Positions 10,086-21,129 of a stretch of 64,000 nt of DNA are shown here, in pieces (the stretch's first letter is position 1; each line of letters starts with the position of its first letter). Below the pieces are notes generated by a model. It saw only the letters and a list, made by a program, of their open reading frames with translations, made no database searches and was not told where the DNA came from. Location: NCBI GenBank assembly GCA_003255065.1, contig QAOA01008180.1:230942-294941 (forward strand), in the 5' to 3' direction. This DNA is from Cercis canadensis. Lineage: Eukaryota; Streptophyta; Magnoliopsida; Fabales; Fabaceae. Position numbers and translations under genes: made by a program.

Positions 10086-12570
10086 GAACAGATAAGGAAA
10101 AAAAAAAAAAAAAAAAAAATTGCCTATGTGCACACTGATTGAATCTGACCCTTATTTGTGCATAGTTAAAGTGAATCACATTCTCCATACATATATATAG
10201 ATAGGTGGGAGAGTTCGGCAATATCTTTTGTCTTAAAAGACAACTATTATCACGCTGTCTGCATGTATAATAAAATAAAAGGAAACATCATCGGTAGTGG
10301 AGTAATCATTTGCAAAGTTTATTTTCTTTTTGATAATGTATAGTATTAATAATTTTTTTTTTACTCATTAGAAGTTATAAGTGTATATTATATATTAATA
10401 ATTTAATATTTATAAAAATTTACTTTTTTATGAAAATGTACTTAATTAGAGTATCAATTCGGTTATTGTTAATTTTATTTTTAATAAATAAATAATAATT
10501 ATATTTGTAATTAAAAAAAATTGAATTAAGAAAGAGAGAGTAAAAAAGATTAATTTTATAACGAAAAACACTCTTTAGAACTCTTTCTCTCCATCAATTT
10601 ATTACTACATGATGTTTATTATTTTTATATGCTTTAAATAATCCTTGAAATTTAGATCCAAAAGTCAGTGCTCTCTTGATCAAGATGATTAGAAAATAAT
10701 ACCATGTATGTAATGCCATCGTTGTTAAATTGATATTTTTAGTGTAAAAAGAGAAGACGACAAAAAGTACAGGTCATGAGTGGCTGCTCTGGAAAGCATC
10801 TTTTTTACCATAGGATCCGTTCTTTGATTTGCCTTCTGCTGAACCTGCTTCATCGGTAACATAAGCACGCCATGGAGCCAAAGTCAATCACAAAGAAGCC
10901 TTTTCAAGGAATATATAATTTACGTAATATTTGTGGATAATTAAAAAATGAAATTATTTTTGTTTTACAATCTTAATTAATGAAACATTTAACTTATATT
11001 AGCAAGAGTGGAGTCAGCAGAAACACACATAAAGTTTCCATTGGCTGGAAAAAGTTACGAGGTATAATCGTATAAGTTGTTACACTTGAGGGGGGAGTTT
11101 TACTTTTTTAAGTTTTTTGTAAAAGAAGCGGGAAAAAGTTGTAATGTTAATGGCTATCCTTCTCTCAACTTATTAATTGGCAGCCACTCATGCCAGCAAT
11201 GTAGCTACAGCTATTACTATCCAACATATTATGGCCATTGAGCATTGATGGACCAGACGACAAAAGCTTAAATGCACATTATTGGCATGTTGATTGAACG
11301 GAAAAGTAATAGTTTTGACCCATGGTGGCTATTAGCATTAGGTGGGAAAGCCATTTTAGGTGGCATCCAAATCCAATGGCCTCACATTTGACTAGTAGCT
11401 TTCATACTTTGGCATGCTATATATATAGAAGGGAAAAAAATTGGCACTCCATGCAGCCCTTTAGCCGTATGTGAATTTTAACTTCTTATTTTAGAGGACG
11501 CAATTGATGTCGGTAACCGTATGAACTCTATAAAATATAAATATTGCAACTACTCAAGCCATTCCAATAATGTTCTTTTTTTTATTTATTATAATTTTAG
11601 ATTCAAATATAAAATTTATAAATTTTAATAATAATATCAATATCACTTGGTCACAAGTTATTTAATGTAATAATGTGCTTTGATAAAATATTAACACTTT
11701 TTGTGAGTTTTTTGTTAAGGAGCTCAATGTATACATTATTGAAAAAATATAAGGTATTTTGAGTATATTTAGAGTGAGTTTTAAATGCATTTATGTCAAC
11801 TTTATTTTATATTTTTTTTTATTTCTATAAACCCAACTAAATAAATTCTTTAGGTCAATTATTTTTCGCTATTATATTGTACTCATCCCATGCACAACAA
11901 CTTTTACCATCCAATCGTACAAGAATAAAAGAATCATGGTTGTTCTCTCAGTTTGCTAGCTATTCATATTTATTTGTCCACTTTCCACGTTTAAGTTCAA
12001 AGGCATGGCCAAAAAAAATTAGCAAATAGAATATAAACCTCCTTCCTGTATCAAATTATTCACGCAATAAAAGGCTGTGAATGAATTTGTAATTAATTAT
12101 TTTCCTTTTTTAATTTCCCTCATCAATTTTTTTGTTTTTTTTTTTTTTTTTTTTTTTNNNNNNNNNNNNNNNNNNNNNNNNNNNNNNNNNTTTTTACTTT
12201 CCAAGATAACGTAATTGACATAACATTAATTGAACAATGTATATTAGGACAAGTATACTGACGGCCAACTTAGAATACAATAACACTGACATTAAGATTT
12301 TTAATAAAGCAGTTATAGAGAGACATTCTAGTATATATAAACATAATATTCAGAAAGTACCTTAACTTTGTCCAAGAAAGCATCTTGAAGTAAAATATTC
12401 AGAAATTAAGAGACTCCCTTTGAACAAACATACAAATTATACACGGATTATATATATCTGCTTAAATAACCGGGCCACTGACAAAACTTATATGAACAAA
12501 AAAAAATCATTTATTAAATTGAAAAACAAAAAACTCTTTGTAATAAGAACCTTATGCCTTCTTGTTCTAT
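10086..12570. other. Intergenic region upstream of MATE B and downstream of MATE C
   Basis: Promoter and 5' flank of MATE B, beginning with a 27-base A tract just 5' of the ATG. Segments at 10790-11400 are homologous to 17250-18230 upstream of gene C (for example AAGTTTCCATT..., TTAATGGCTATCCTTCTCTCAAC, CATGTTGATTGAACGG), showing that roughly 1.3 kb of upstream DNA was duplicated with the gene. The rest is AT-rich with no gene seen. A 33-base N gap lies at 12158-12190 in a poly-T tract. Confidence 0.6.
12158..12190. other. Assembly gap (33 N)
   Basis: Run of unknown bases inside a long T homopolymer. The true length is unknown. Confidence 0.95.
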
Positions 12571-15500
12571 TCAAAATAAAATTTGTTTCTGATCCATCTT
12601 TTCATTACCGTTCACTTTGAAATCTGTATCTTGCCCACCCCACTTCTTTATCCTGTCTTCTGCAAGGGAGGCCTGCATGCAATTTACACCAAATGGGCCC
12701 TCATTTGTACATTCTTTTAAGTTTGATCTTGCATGTAATATAAACTGTGCAAATTACAAAAAGCTTACCTCTTTATTCCAGTTAGTTCTATAAATCATGA
12801 AAGTAAGAACAGCAGTTTGTAGAATGGTCCCTGCCAGCATTCCGGACCAGATACCCTGAAAATCACAAATCACAAAAAGAAGCACCCTTCATTATTATTC
12901 CCTGCCACTAATTAATTAGAGTCAGAACACGACGAAAAATGTAAAAATGGGAGTAAGAGGACGATAAGTGCTCACCAAGACCCCATAGTTAAGCTTGTAA
13001 CCCAATAAAAGACCAATAGGAACACCAAATAGATAGTAACATGCAAGGTTTACATAAGCAACTACAGTCTGCCATCCTGCCCCAATGGCAACACCTGCAG
13101 ATATATAATATAAAATGGGCACTCAGTTGAAAGACTAGAATTGGTCCATGTCTGAATTCATTATTAAAGAAACAAAATTTGTTAATTGTTGTAGAATTGG
13201 AATTTAACCTGAAAGAACAGGCTGAATATTGTTGATGATAATGCAGAAGGCCAGCATTGGTGTGAGTTCCACAACTAGATCTTGTACTTGGGGGTTGTTT
13301 GAAAATAAGGAAGGATACTGATTCCGGAAGATGATTAAAACAAGGGAGAGCAAGAGAACCATAAAAAATGAAGTGATTACAGCAACCACTAGTGAAAATC
13401 TTGCCGTTCTTGGGTGACCAGCTCCCAGTTCATTTGACACTCTCACACTGCACAATGTTAGGATTAGTTCAAGCTTAATCAAAACCAATTCTTCCATGAT
13501 TTTATAATTAAGTTTTAGTACTTAATTATGTCGTGCAGAAACAATTTCAGTCAGAGGATTTTATCAGTGACAAACCTTATGGCTGCATTCATCCCGAAGG
13601 AAAACGTTATGGTCCACCCCAATATGTTCATGCTGCAAATTCAATTCAACACAATTGAGCAAATATATGGATTGAAAGTTGACGAGAAAACAAAAAATAT
13701 AAAATAAAAAGTAATGCTGGAGTACTGTTTCGTTCTAGAAGAGAAATTAAGAATGATCTGGTGTCTAATTTGGACTCTTGGGTATGAGTACACACATAAT
13801 GACGGCATATTAAGACTTTTTGACTCCAAGGAGAGGGAAAGTGAATTGAGTTTCTCAGGCATATGGATCAAGACAGTGAAGTGAGGTCATTGTCTTTTTA
13901 TTGCCCTAAGGATGGACCTTTCCCTTTTTGGTTAAACTGAGGATGAACATATATGGAAACAATTCAACAAAGTCCTGATTACACTCACTCTTCTTATTCA
14001 TCTTCCTCCTACACTTTGTTACTTTTCTTTTTTCTTAAGATATAAAGTTGAAGACTACATAATTAATGTACATCAAATAAAATAATCATGTTTGACCAAA
14101 TTAAATCAAATTGAAGATCTGGTTTTGAAATAGCTTGTAATGTGTGCAAAACTAAATCAAATTGAAGAACTGATCTAATAAACAAACTGGATATTAGCAC
14201 TCACCAGATAGACAAGGCGTCCACTGAAACTTCTGCATTCTTGAGATATCCAGCAAAAAGAATTATGGCCATAAAATACCATGTCTCCAGGCTGTACAAG
14301 ATTTTCAGCAAAAATTTAAATAAACCTTTAAATTAATTAATCTTAGATAAGAATGAAATATATTATTTTGTTAATAGATTTAAGTGAAAACTAGATACTC
14401 CTGATCTAGTTATATGAAATAAGAAAACGTAGTCAGCGAGTCACGCCCACCCTNCTAGTTAATTATATGAAATAAGAAAACGTAGTCAGCGAGTCACGCC
14501 CACCCTTTATCGTACTACAATAAGATTCAAGGCAAATAAACAAAAGAAGAAAGTATGGTATACTAATAATGTAAATCACTGAACAACTCCAAGTATATAT
14601 AAAACTTTATGCGTAGTTCGTTAAAAAGGCTCTCCTTGGAATGAAATTCATTTTTTTTTGGTAAAACGATAATCATTAGACCCAAGCTCAATTAAATTTT
14701 GATTATATAAAGTAGCGTGTGGCTAATAATATATGGCATAAATTTAAGAGGGTTAATTCATTAGCTCTAATTATTTATACAAACTACTAATGATAGCTAG
14801 AGTAAAGTTAATTAGTGTGTAAATGAGAGTAACTCTAAATCTCTAATAATAATAATGAATGAATGAATGAAAATGAAAATGAAAATGAAAATAAAAAGGC
14901 ACAATTACACACTTTACAAAACCTCTTATTATCTATAAAAAGAAAAAAAAATAAAAGGGTGAAGTTGAATGGTAAAAGTTGTGACTAACCAGAGCATGAC
15001 AGCGGAAGCGAGGGAAAGGCGAGCGAAACCCCATAGGTTCTGAAAAGCTTTGAAAGAGAAGCCAGTCCATGCTCTACCACAAGTCCCACTGAGAACATAC
15101 ACCAGCTGAGCCAACACTATGAACCACCACGACGAGTTGAGCACCGCCGCCGCACCCACCAGTCCCCACTCCAGCTTCAACATGAGCAACCAGCTGAAAA
15201 CCGTGTGCACAACTAAAGCCGCTGCTGAAATCCACGCCATGACCATGATCTTGCTCTGCGCCTGCAAGAACTTCTGGATTGGGAAGTTCATTGCGTAAGC
15301 AAACAGCTGCGGAATCATCCAAACGGCGAACACTCCGGCCGCTTCAGATATCGCCGTCGTTTGTCCAATCGCTTTTAGAATACGTTCCGCAAAAACGTAT
15401 AGAAGACTCAAAAGTAACGCCGTGGAGTTGAGAATCAACCATGATCTTTGCATGTATACCCCTAACATGTCTAACTGCCCAGCTCCAAAGGCTTGCCCGC

Positions 15501-15946
15501 ACAGCGTTTCCAACGCGCTTCCCATTCCAAGCTGGACATTCAAATCCATTAAAACAAATCATTCTACCCATTTTGGTGATATATATATAATTAATGTATT
15601 AATTTGTGAATTAATTGATTACCATGACGCCGAAACAGAAACCAGCGATGACGGAGTTCTCGACGGAGACGGCGGCGAGTTCGATAGTACCGACATGGCC
15701 TGCAAAGACCTGAGTGACGGCGCCGAGAGAGTACTGGGCGAGGGAGGTGAAGATGGCGGGACCAGCGAGGTACCAAAGCTTCTTGGTCTCAATTAAGAAC
15801 TCTCTGTAGAAATCTCTGACGCTGGTGATTGGAGAAATGTCCTCGACTTTTGTGCTGAAAATGGCATCGTCTTGGCGGTTTTCATGGTGTGCCTCCGTTG
15901 GTGTTGGTTGTGTCAGCAGTGGTTGTCTGTGTTGAGTGTCCTCCAT
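12571..15946 (-). CDS. MATE efflux transporter C, DETOXIFICATION 29-like
   Basis: Complete MATE-family transporter, 518 codons plus stop in eight exons: 15946-15623, 15531-14990, 14291-14205, 13632-13576, 13447-13209, 13094-12976, 12855-12769, 12672-12571. Architecture and motifs are as in gene B: a hydrophilic N-terminus, LGMGSALETLCGQAFGAG across the exon 1/2 junction, RVSNELGAGHPRTA, QPVLSGVAIGAGWQ and AEDRIKKWGGQ. Exon 2 differs from B at about ten residues (M for I after GVY, F for L in HTVFSW, A for V in WGFAR). From exon 4 to exon 8 the two proteins are nearly identical. Intron 1 and the exon 1 end resemble gene A more than B. Predicted site is the vacuolar or plasma membrane; the substrate is unknown. 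The start is the only ATG ahead of the conserved N-terminal motif shared by all three genes. Confidence 0.93.
14406..14505. repeat. About 50-bp direct duplication around a single N (intron 2 of MATE C)
   Basis: A block starting CTAGTTATATGAAATAAG and ending CACGCCCACCCT (14406-14453) repeats directly after the N at 14454 as 14455-14505, differing by a short insertion. This is probably a contig overlap that was not merged. Confidence 0.8.
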
Positions 15947-16093
15947 GAATAGATAAGGAAAAAAAAAAGGAGTTGCCTCTGCTCACAAATAAAATGTTTT
16001 ATTTGTACTTAGTTAATTTGGATCACATTCTTCATACATATCTATAGATAGGTGAGAGGCTTCAGAAGTGTCTTTTTCTTAATCTCATCATTC

Positions 16094-16478
16094 AGATTGA
16101 AGAGCTACGTCTTGTGAACATCCTCACTAAATTTCAATTTGATCTAACGGTAGGACTCAGCCCAAAATATCAAAATTATAAGTTTTCATCTAACCAAAAA
16201 TCTTGACTCATTCACCGTTTGATCGAGCTGAAATTTAGTGGGGAGGTTCACAAGACATAGTTCTTCAATCTAAACGGTTGGATTANAGATTGAAGAGTTA
16301 CGTCTTGTGAACATCTTCACTAAATTTCAGCTTGATCTAACGGTAGGACTCAGCCCAAAATATCAAAATCATAAATTTTCATCTAACCGAAGATCTTGAC
16401 TCATTAACCATTTGATCAAGCTGAAATTTAGTGGGGAGGTTCACAAGACGTAGTTCTTCAATCTAAACAGTTGGATTA
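16094..16478. repeat. Two tandem 192-bp foldback (inverted-repeat) units
   Basis: Units 16094-16285 and 16287-16478 are separated by one N. Each unit has arms of about 60 bases that are near reverse complements: the left arm reads AGATTGAAGAGCTACGTCTT...CACTAAATTTCA...ATCTAACGGT; the right arm reads ACCGTTTGATC...TGAAATTTAGTGGGGAGG...AGTTCTTCAATCT. Transcripts would form long hairpins. The two units differ at roughly ten positions, so they are not a simple copy of the same read. Confidence 0.8.
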
Positions 16479-18100
16479 TGAATCAAATAACTTTACACAT
16501 TGAAATAAACCTAAGAATTTTGACTTAAAAATAAAATAACCAAAATTATATATTTTATAAATATAGAGGGATTTAATAGTTCATTTTTAAAGAAACTGAA
16601 CCAAAAAGTTTAAGTTGTTAAAATAAGAGGATCAAAATTACAATTAAGCCAAAAACCTACTATGATACAGTTTGCGTGTATAATTAAATGAAAGGAAATA
16701 TCATCGGTAGTGGACTAATTATTAATTCTTTAAATGCAAAGTTTATTTTCTTTTTGAAAATATATATATATTATATATTAATTTTTGTGACTCATTAGAG
16801 GTTATATAATAAGTGTAGTTTATTTTTTTATCAAAATTTCATTTTATTTATTTTCAATGAGATTTAAACATCTACTTTTTTAATAAAATATTAGTATTCA
16901 ACTATATTAAAGTATCTCTTTCAGAACATATATTATATGTTAATAATTTAATATTATGAAAATGTACTTTATTAGATATGAGTTGGGTTTCGGTCAATTT
17001 ATTACTATATCGTGTTTATTATTTTTATATGCTTGAAACGATAGTATGAATTAAGATCCAAATGCAAGTTGCATGCTTTGAAATTTTGTGCCACAAATTC
17101 ATAGAAGTTAGTGCTCTATTGGTGAAGAGGATTAGAAAATAGCAGGTGTCATTCTATCGTTGACTATAAAATTGATATTGTGTTTTGTGATGTGATATAA
17201 ATTGATATTCTTAGAGTAACAAACCTCTCCTCTAGATACCGAATCCTCCTTGATTTGCCTCTGCAGCACATGCTTCATGTTACGTAAAAAACAATCAGGT
17301 ACGCCATGGAGCCAAACTCACAAAGAAGCCTTTCCAAATGAATATATAATTTAAGTAAAATATGGAACTCTTTTACTAAATTAAAAAAAATGAAATTATT
17401 TTTGTTTTTTACAATCTTAATTAATAAAAAATTTACCTTTATTAGAAAGAGTGGCGTCAACAGAAAGCAAGAAACATATCTAAAGTTTCCATTTCTTGAA
17501 AAAGTTGCGAGGTATAACTGGCTGTGCCGACAAAATGGCAACATTTGAGGGGGGTAAAAGAAGCGGAAAAAGTAGTAATGTTAATGGCTGTCCTTCTCTC
17601 AACAAACTCAGAACTCAGAACTCAGAACTTATTAATTGGCATCCACTCAAGCAAGCAGGTAGCTATTTTTTTTTTTTTTGGTAATGAATGATGGCAAGTG
17701 AGCCACCGCTCCGGGACGGGAGCGACATGGATATAGCCCCTACCCAAGGGATTGATGGAATAGACGACAAAAGTTTAAATGCCCTTTATTAATCATGTTG
17801 ATTGAACGGCCCCTCAAAGTCACGTTCAGAAAATGCGTGTTGGCCTTGATTGGTTTTTAAAAGGATTGACATTATCGGTTAGAGTGGAAAAAGTTAAAGT
17901 GTTAGTTTGCAAAAGCTGTAAAGACAAAAATAAAGGGTCCTAGGCTACACGCTTCTAAAAATGATATTTCTGATCTGAATTTTTTAACTTTTTGTAGGTT
18001 TTATAAATTTATTATTGTTTGGTTGATTGGCTACATGTGGAGTAGATATTTTTTGGTAATTATAAAGTTGGTTATATGTTTTTAAAATATTTTAACCCAA

Positions 18101-18301
18101 AAGAAAAGATGAAGAGTCAGTGAGCTATAGCCTAACTAGATATTTTGAACATCACTATAATACCCCCAAAATAAAATTGCCTTGACCCTTGATGGCTATT
18201 ATCATTACCATTAGGTGGAAAAGCCATCTACTAATCATTTTCAAATCTTGGTACTACTACATAAGAAAAGATGAAGAGTGAGTGAGCTATAGCCTAACTA
18301 G
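18101..18301. repeat. 39-bp direct repeats 162 bp apart
   Basis: AAGAAAAGATGAAGAGT(C/G)AG and the following TGAGCTATAGCCTAACTAG occur at 18101-18139 and again at 18263-18301 with one mismatch. The origin is unclear: a local slippage or duplication. Confidence 0.75.
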
Positions 18302-19835
18302 CTAGGTCGGTGCTAATTAAAGAATAATCCAAGAAAATTGTCTAAGATAATTCATATGGAGTGAAAAAGTCCCCTTCTTCACCCACTAATGGGCTTGATA
18401 GAGAGAGTAATTTCTAGTAACCAACAAAAGACAAATAAAATGAAAAAGAGAGAGATTTCCACCTGTAAAGCGAGATAGCTAGCATTAGCAAAGAGAAAGC
18501 ATAAACATCATTAGTCATCATAGATGCCTGTCCTCCTCAATTTGATACTTGAGAGGTTAAAAATAATATAAGCTGTTTTTCAGAACCACGTGACCCAAAA
18601 TGACAGGCGTGCTCATAAAGTAATATTGAAAATTGTATTAAAAAAATACTCAAATAAAATTATGTATGAATAATTTCATTATATAATTAGTTTCAATTTA
18701 CTTGGTGTTTGCACAATTGCACTGCATACTCTTCACCCACTAAGGAAGAGGGGTACGTATTACGTATTAGATATATATCTCCATCCGATCACACTTGCAT
18801 GTGCATTTAATGAACACCCAGTGTGACCCAGTTAGTTATTGAACTGGATTTCAGGTAGAAGCCGACACAGCCGATCAGGAACATGTTTTCTGTACACAAC
18901 AAAATTAAGAAGGGAACAGCCCACATGTCATCACTCGTGTCGTGTAATACTAGCAACATGACCACCGGCTCAGGTTCCCGAAATTTCTGTTAAGAATTAA
19001 TTTGATCATAAAACTTAAGCTGTTACAAGGTGCAATCATTTTCATCATTTGCTTATGTCCTCGTTAGTTATTATTATTTCGTTTATTCAAAGTCGCTTTG
19101 GGTCCAGTCTGGATGCTTTCTTTCGTTTCATCAAAATCGCTTTGGGTCTAAACCATCCTTCAAGAAATACTAAACCTAGGATTTAGAGCAATTAACCATT
19201 GATCTTCTTTTAGTTTGATTGTGCAGCTAGGATTTGGCGAACATGATTAGATCCGATCCATACCAACAGTACTCCACGTGCATCATGCATCACAGAATTA
19301 CCTAGCTACCCATTCTTCTATAATACTATTTGTTTAATGCAACTACTCTCGGCTTCATGCCACTCTATTACTCTAATAATGAACGGGAAGAGAAAGGTGT
19401 AAAAATAAATAAATAACTATAAAAAGTCTTAACAAAAACTTTAAGAAAACTCCGTCGGAAATGACATTCACTTTATAAGCATGATTACCGGACATAAAAA
19501 TGAAAAATAAAATAACATCTTGGTAACTTGTCACTGCTTGTTTATATAAAGTATATTGCAGCTATTGATCAAAAAATTATTTAAAAAGAATAATTTATTT
19601 AACATTGTTGCTTTGCTTCTTTTGTGCAGGGTTTTGATCAATGAGATAATGAGTGTAAAAATATTTATATATCATTTATTATCCGGTAAAAAGATAACAA
19701 AGGAACATTGAATTTTACCTAATGAATGAACATATTGAACTTCATTGGGTTGTGCTGCGCATTAATGAGATAAATACACAGTTCAAAAAATTAAAAATTA
19801 AATGCATTTCAGTTATCATTGATGGAAACACATCA

Positions 19836-19965
19836 TATTAGACAACTTGTATAGGAAGTCAATTGTGTACAGGTGTACAGCAAGTCAGATAACAGATTCA
19901 GTAAGATATTTTTCACATTTGTTCTGTTTTCTCTCTGATAATTTCTGATCTTCTCTGGTTTAATA
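19836..19965 (+). repeat. 5' LTR with internal deletion
   Basis: Aligns with both ends of the 3' LTR (TATTAGACA.CTTGTATAGG at the start, TCTTCTCTGGTTTAATA at the end) but lacks about 114 internal bases, from after ATAACAGATTCAGT to just before AGATATTTTTC. The missing part in the 3' LTR includes a TATATATTA motif, so the promoter of this LTR is probably lost. Confidence 0.85.
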
Positions 19966-19977
19966 TGGTATCAGAGC
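19966..19977 (+). promoter_or_regulatory. Primer-binding site (initiator Met tRNA)
   Basis: TGGTATCAGAGC directly follows the 5' LTR. This is the usual plant copia primer-binding sequence, complementary to the 3' end of initiator methionine tRNA. Confidence 0.9.
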
Positions 19978-20062
19978 TTTCTTGCTCTTCAGTTTCTGTG
20001 CATTGTAGATCAGTTATATCATCTTCATCTTCATTCATTTTTTTTCTCTCTTAAACTCATTG

Positions 20063-21067
20063 ATGGCGAATTCCTCCATTGATGATGCTTCACATCCAAT
20101 GTTTCTTCACCTTTCATATTCACCAGGGCTGCATCTAGTCTCCCAGGTACTTACGGGCGACAATTACAATTCATGGCGCAGAGCCATGCGCATGGCATTG
20201 CTAGCCAAGAATAAGCTTGGCTTCGTAGATGGATTAATCCAGGTCCCTGAGGCAAGCAATGTTCAACTTTCATTGGCTTGGAATAGGAACACTAACATTG
20301 TTGCTTCTTGGTTGCTAAACTCGGTGTCAAAGGAGATCACTGCAAGTGTGATATATTCTGCCACTGCTGCAGACATTTGGAAGGATCTTCAAGAACGGTA
20401 CCAGCAACAGAATGGCCCTCGAATTTTCCAACTCAAGAAAGAATTGGTTAATCTTTCCCAAGGCTCATTGACAGTGGGACAATATTTTACCAAGCTCAAA
20501 GGAATTTGGGAAGAACTTGGGGAAGATCATCCAAATTGTAACTGCACTTGTGGAGGTGCAAGACCAGTTGTTGAGCACCTACTCCAAGAACATGTACTAT
20601 GTTTCCTAATGGGGTTAAATGATTCTTTTTCACATGTCAGAGGACAAATCCTCTTAATGGATCCTTTCCCCCCAATAAATAAAGTTTTTTCTTTGGTTGT
20701 TCAAGAAGAGAAGCAAAGGGAAGTTGGAAATCTGTTGACTCCTTCTGATGTTCAAGCTGCCTATGCAGTCATGCATGGTAGAAACAATTCTGATGGCTTG
20801 TACTCTAGGAATCATTCTGATGGCAAGCAAAGATTTGTCAAAAAAGATAGACCAATGTGTGCTCATTGTGACCTTCTTGGACACACGAAAGACAAATGTT
20901 ACAAGCTTCATGGTTATCCACCAGGGTATACATCAGGATACAAAAAAGGCAGACAAGCAGGCAATGTGAATCAACTTTCCCATGTCAATCAGAATCAATC
21001 CATGGACCATCCTCTAGAAATGTCATCACAGCAGTATCAACAATTAATTCATTTGCTTCAGAACTAG
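20063..21067 (+). CDS. Copia Gag protein
   Basis: Retrotransposon capsid/nucleocapsid reading frame of 334 codons from the ATG at 20063 to TAG. The N-terminal part carries the copia Gag pattern (LTGDNYNSWRRAMRMAL, then the UBN2-type helical region with IWKDLQERYQQQN). Near residue 270 comes a zinc knuckle, CAHCDLLGHTKDKCYKLHGYP (C-X2-C-X4-H-X4-C). Gag would package element RNA. This frame is open, but pol continues in a different frame after a T-rich run near 21128-21136, so the normal single polyprotein cannot form. Confidence 0.85.
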   Translation: MANSSIDDASHPMFLHLSYSPGLHLVSQVLTGDNYNSWRRAMRMALLAKNKLGFVDGLIQVPEASNVQLSLAWNRNTNIVASWLLNSVSKEITASVIYSATAADIWKDLQERYQQQNGPRIFQLKKELVNLSQGSLTVGQYFTKLKGIWEELGEDHPNCNCTCGGARPVVEHLLQEHVLCFLMGLNDSFSHVRGQILLMDPFPPINKVFSLVVQEEKQREVGNLLTPSDVQAAYAVMHGRNNSDGLYSRNHSDGKQRFVKKDRPMCAHCDLLGHTKDKCYKLHGYPPGYTSGYKKGRQAGNVNQLSHVNQNQSMDHPLEMSSQQYQQLIHLLQN

Positions 21068-21129
21068 TTGTCACAGGCTGCAATTCCTAATGTGGACACT
21101 TCTGAAGAATCAATCCCCACTGGTATATT

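Larger units (their letters stand above)
15947..19835. other. Intergenic region upstream of MATE C
   Basis: 5' flank of MATE C followed by gene-free AT-rich DNA. It includes two tandem foldback repeats (16094-16478), segments shared with the MATE B flank (17250-18230) and with the MATE A flank (17050-17150, 18720-18790, 19330-19355), a 39-bp direct repeat, and a GC-richer patch at 17700-17755 (GCCACCGCTCCGGGACGGG) that I cannot identify. The retrotransposon interrupts this flank on the right. Confidence 0.55.

Noticed and set aside
6045-15946. Genes B and C as a whole-gene assembly duplication
   Set aside because: Exons 1-3, intron 2 and the flanks differ by clear substitutions and insertions, so they are real paralogues; only the shared 1.1-kb tract remains open to doubt.
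16094-16478. CRISPR-like repeat array
   Set aside because: There are only two units, each an inverted repeat, in plant nuclear DNA; this is a foldback repeat, not spacers.
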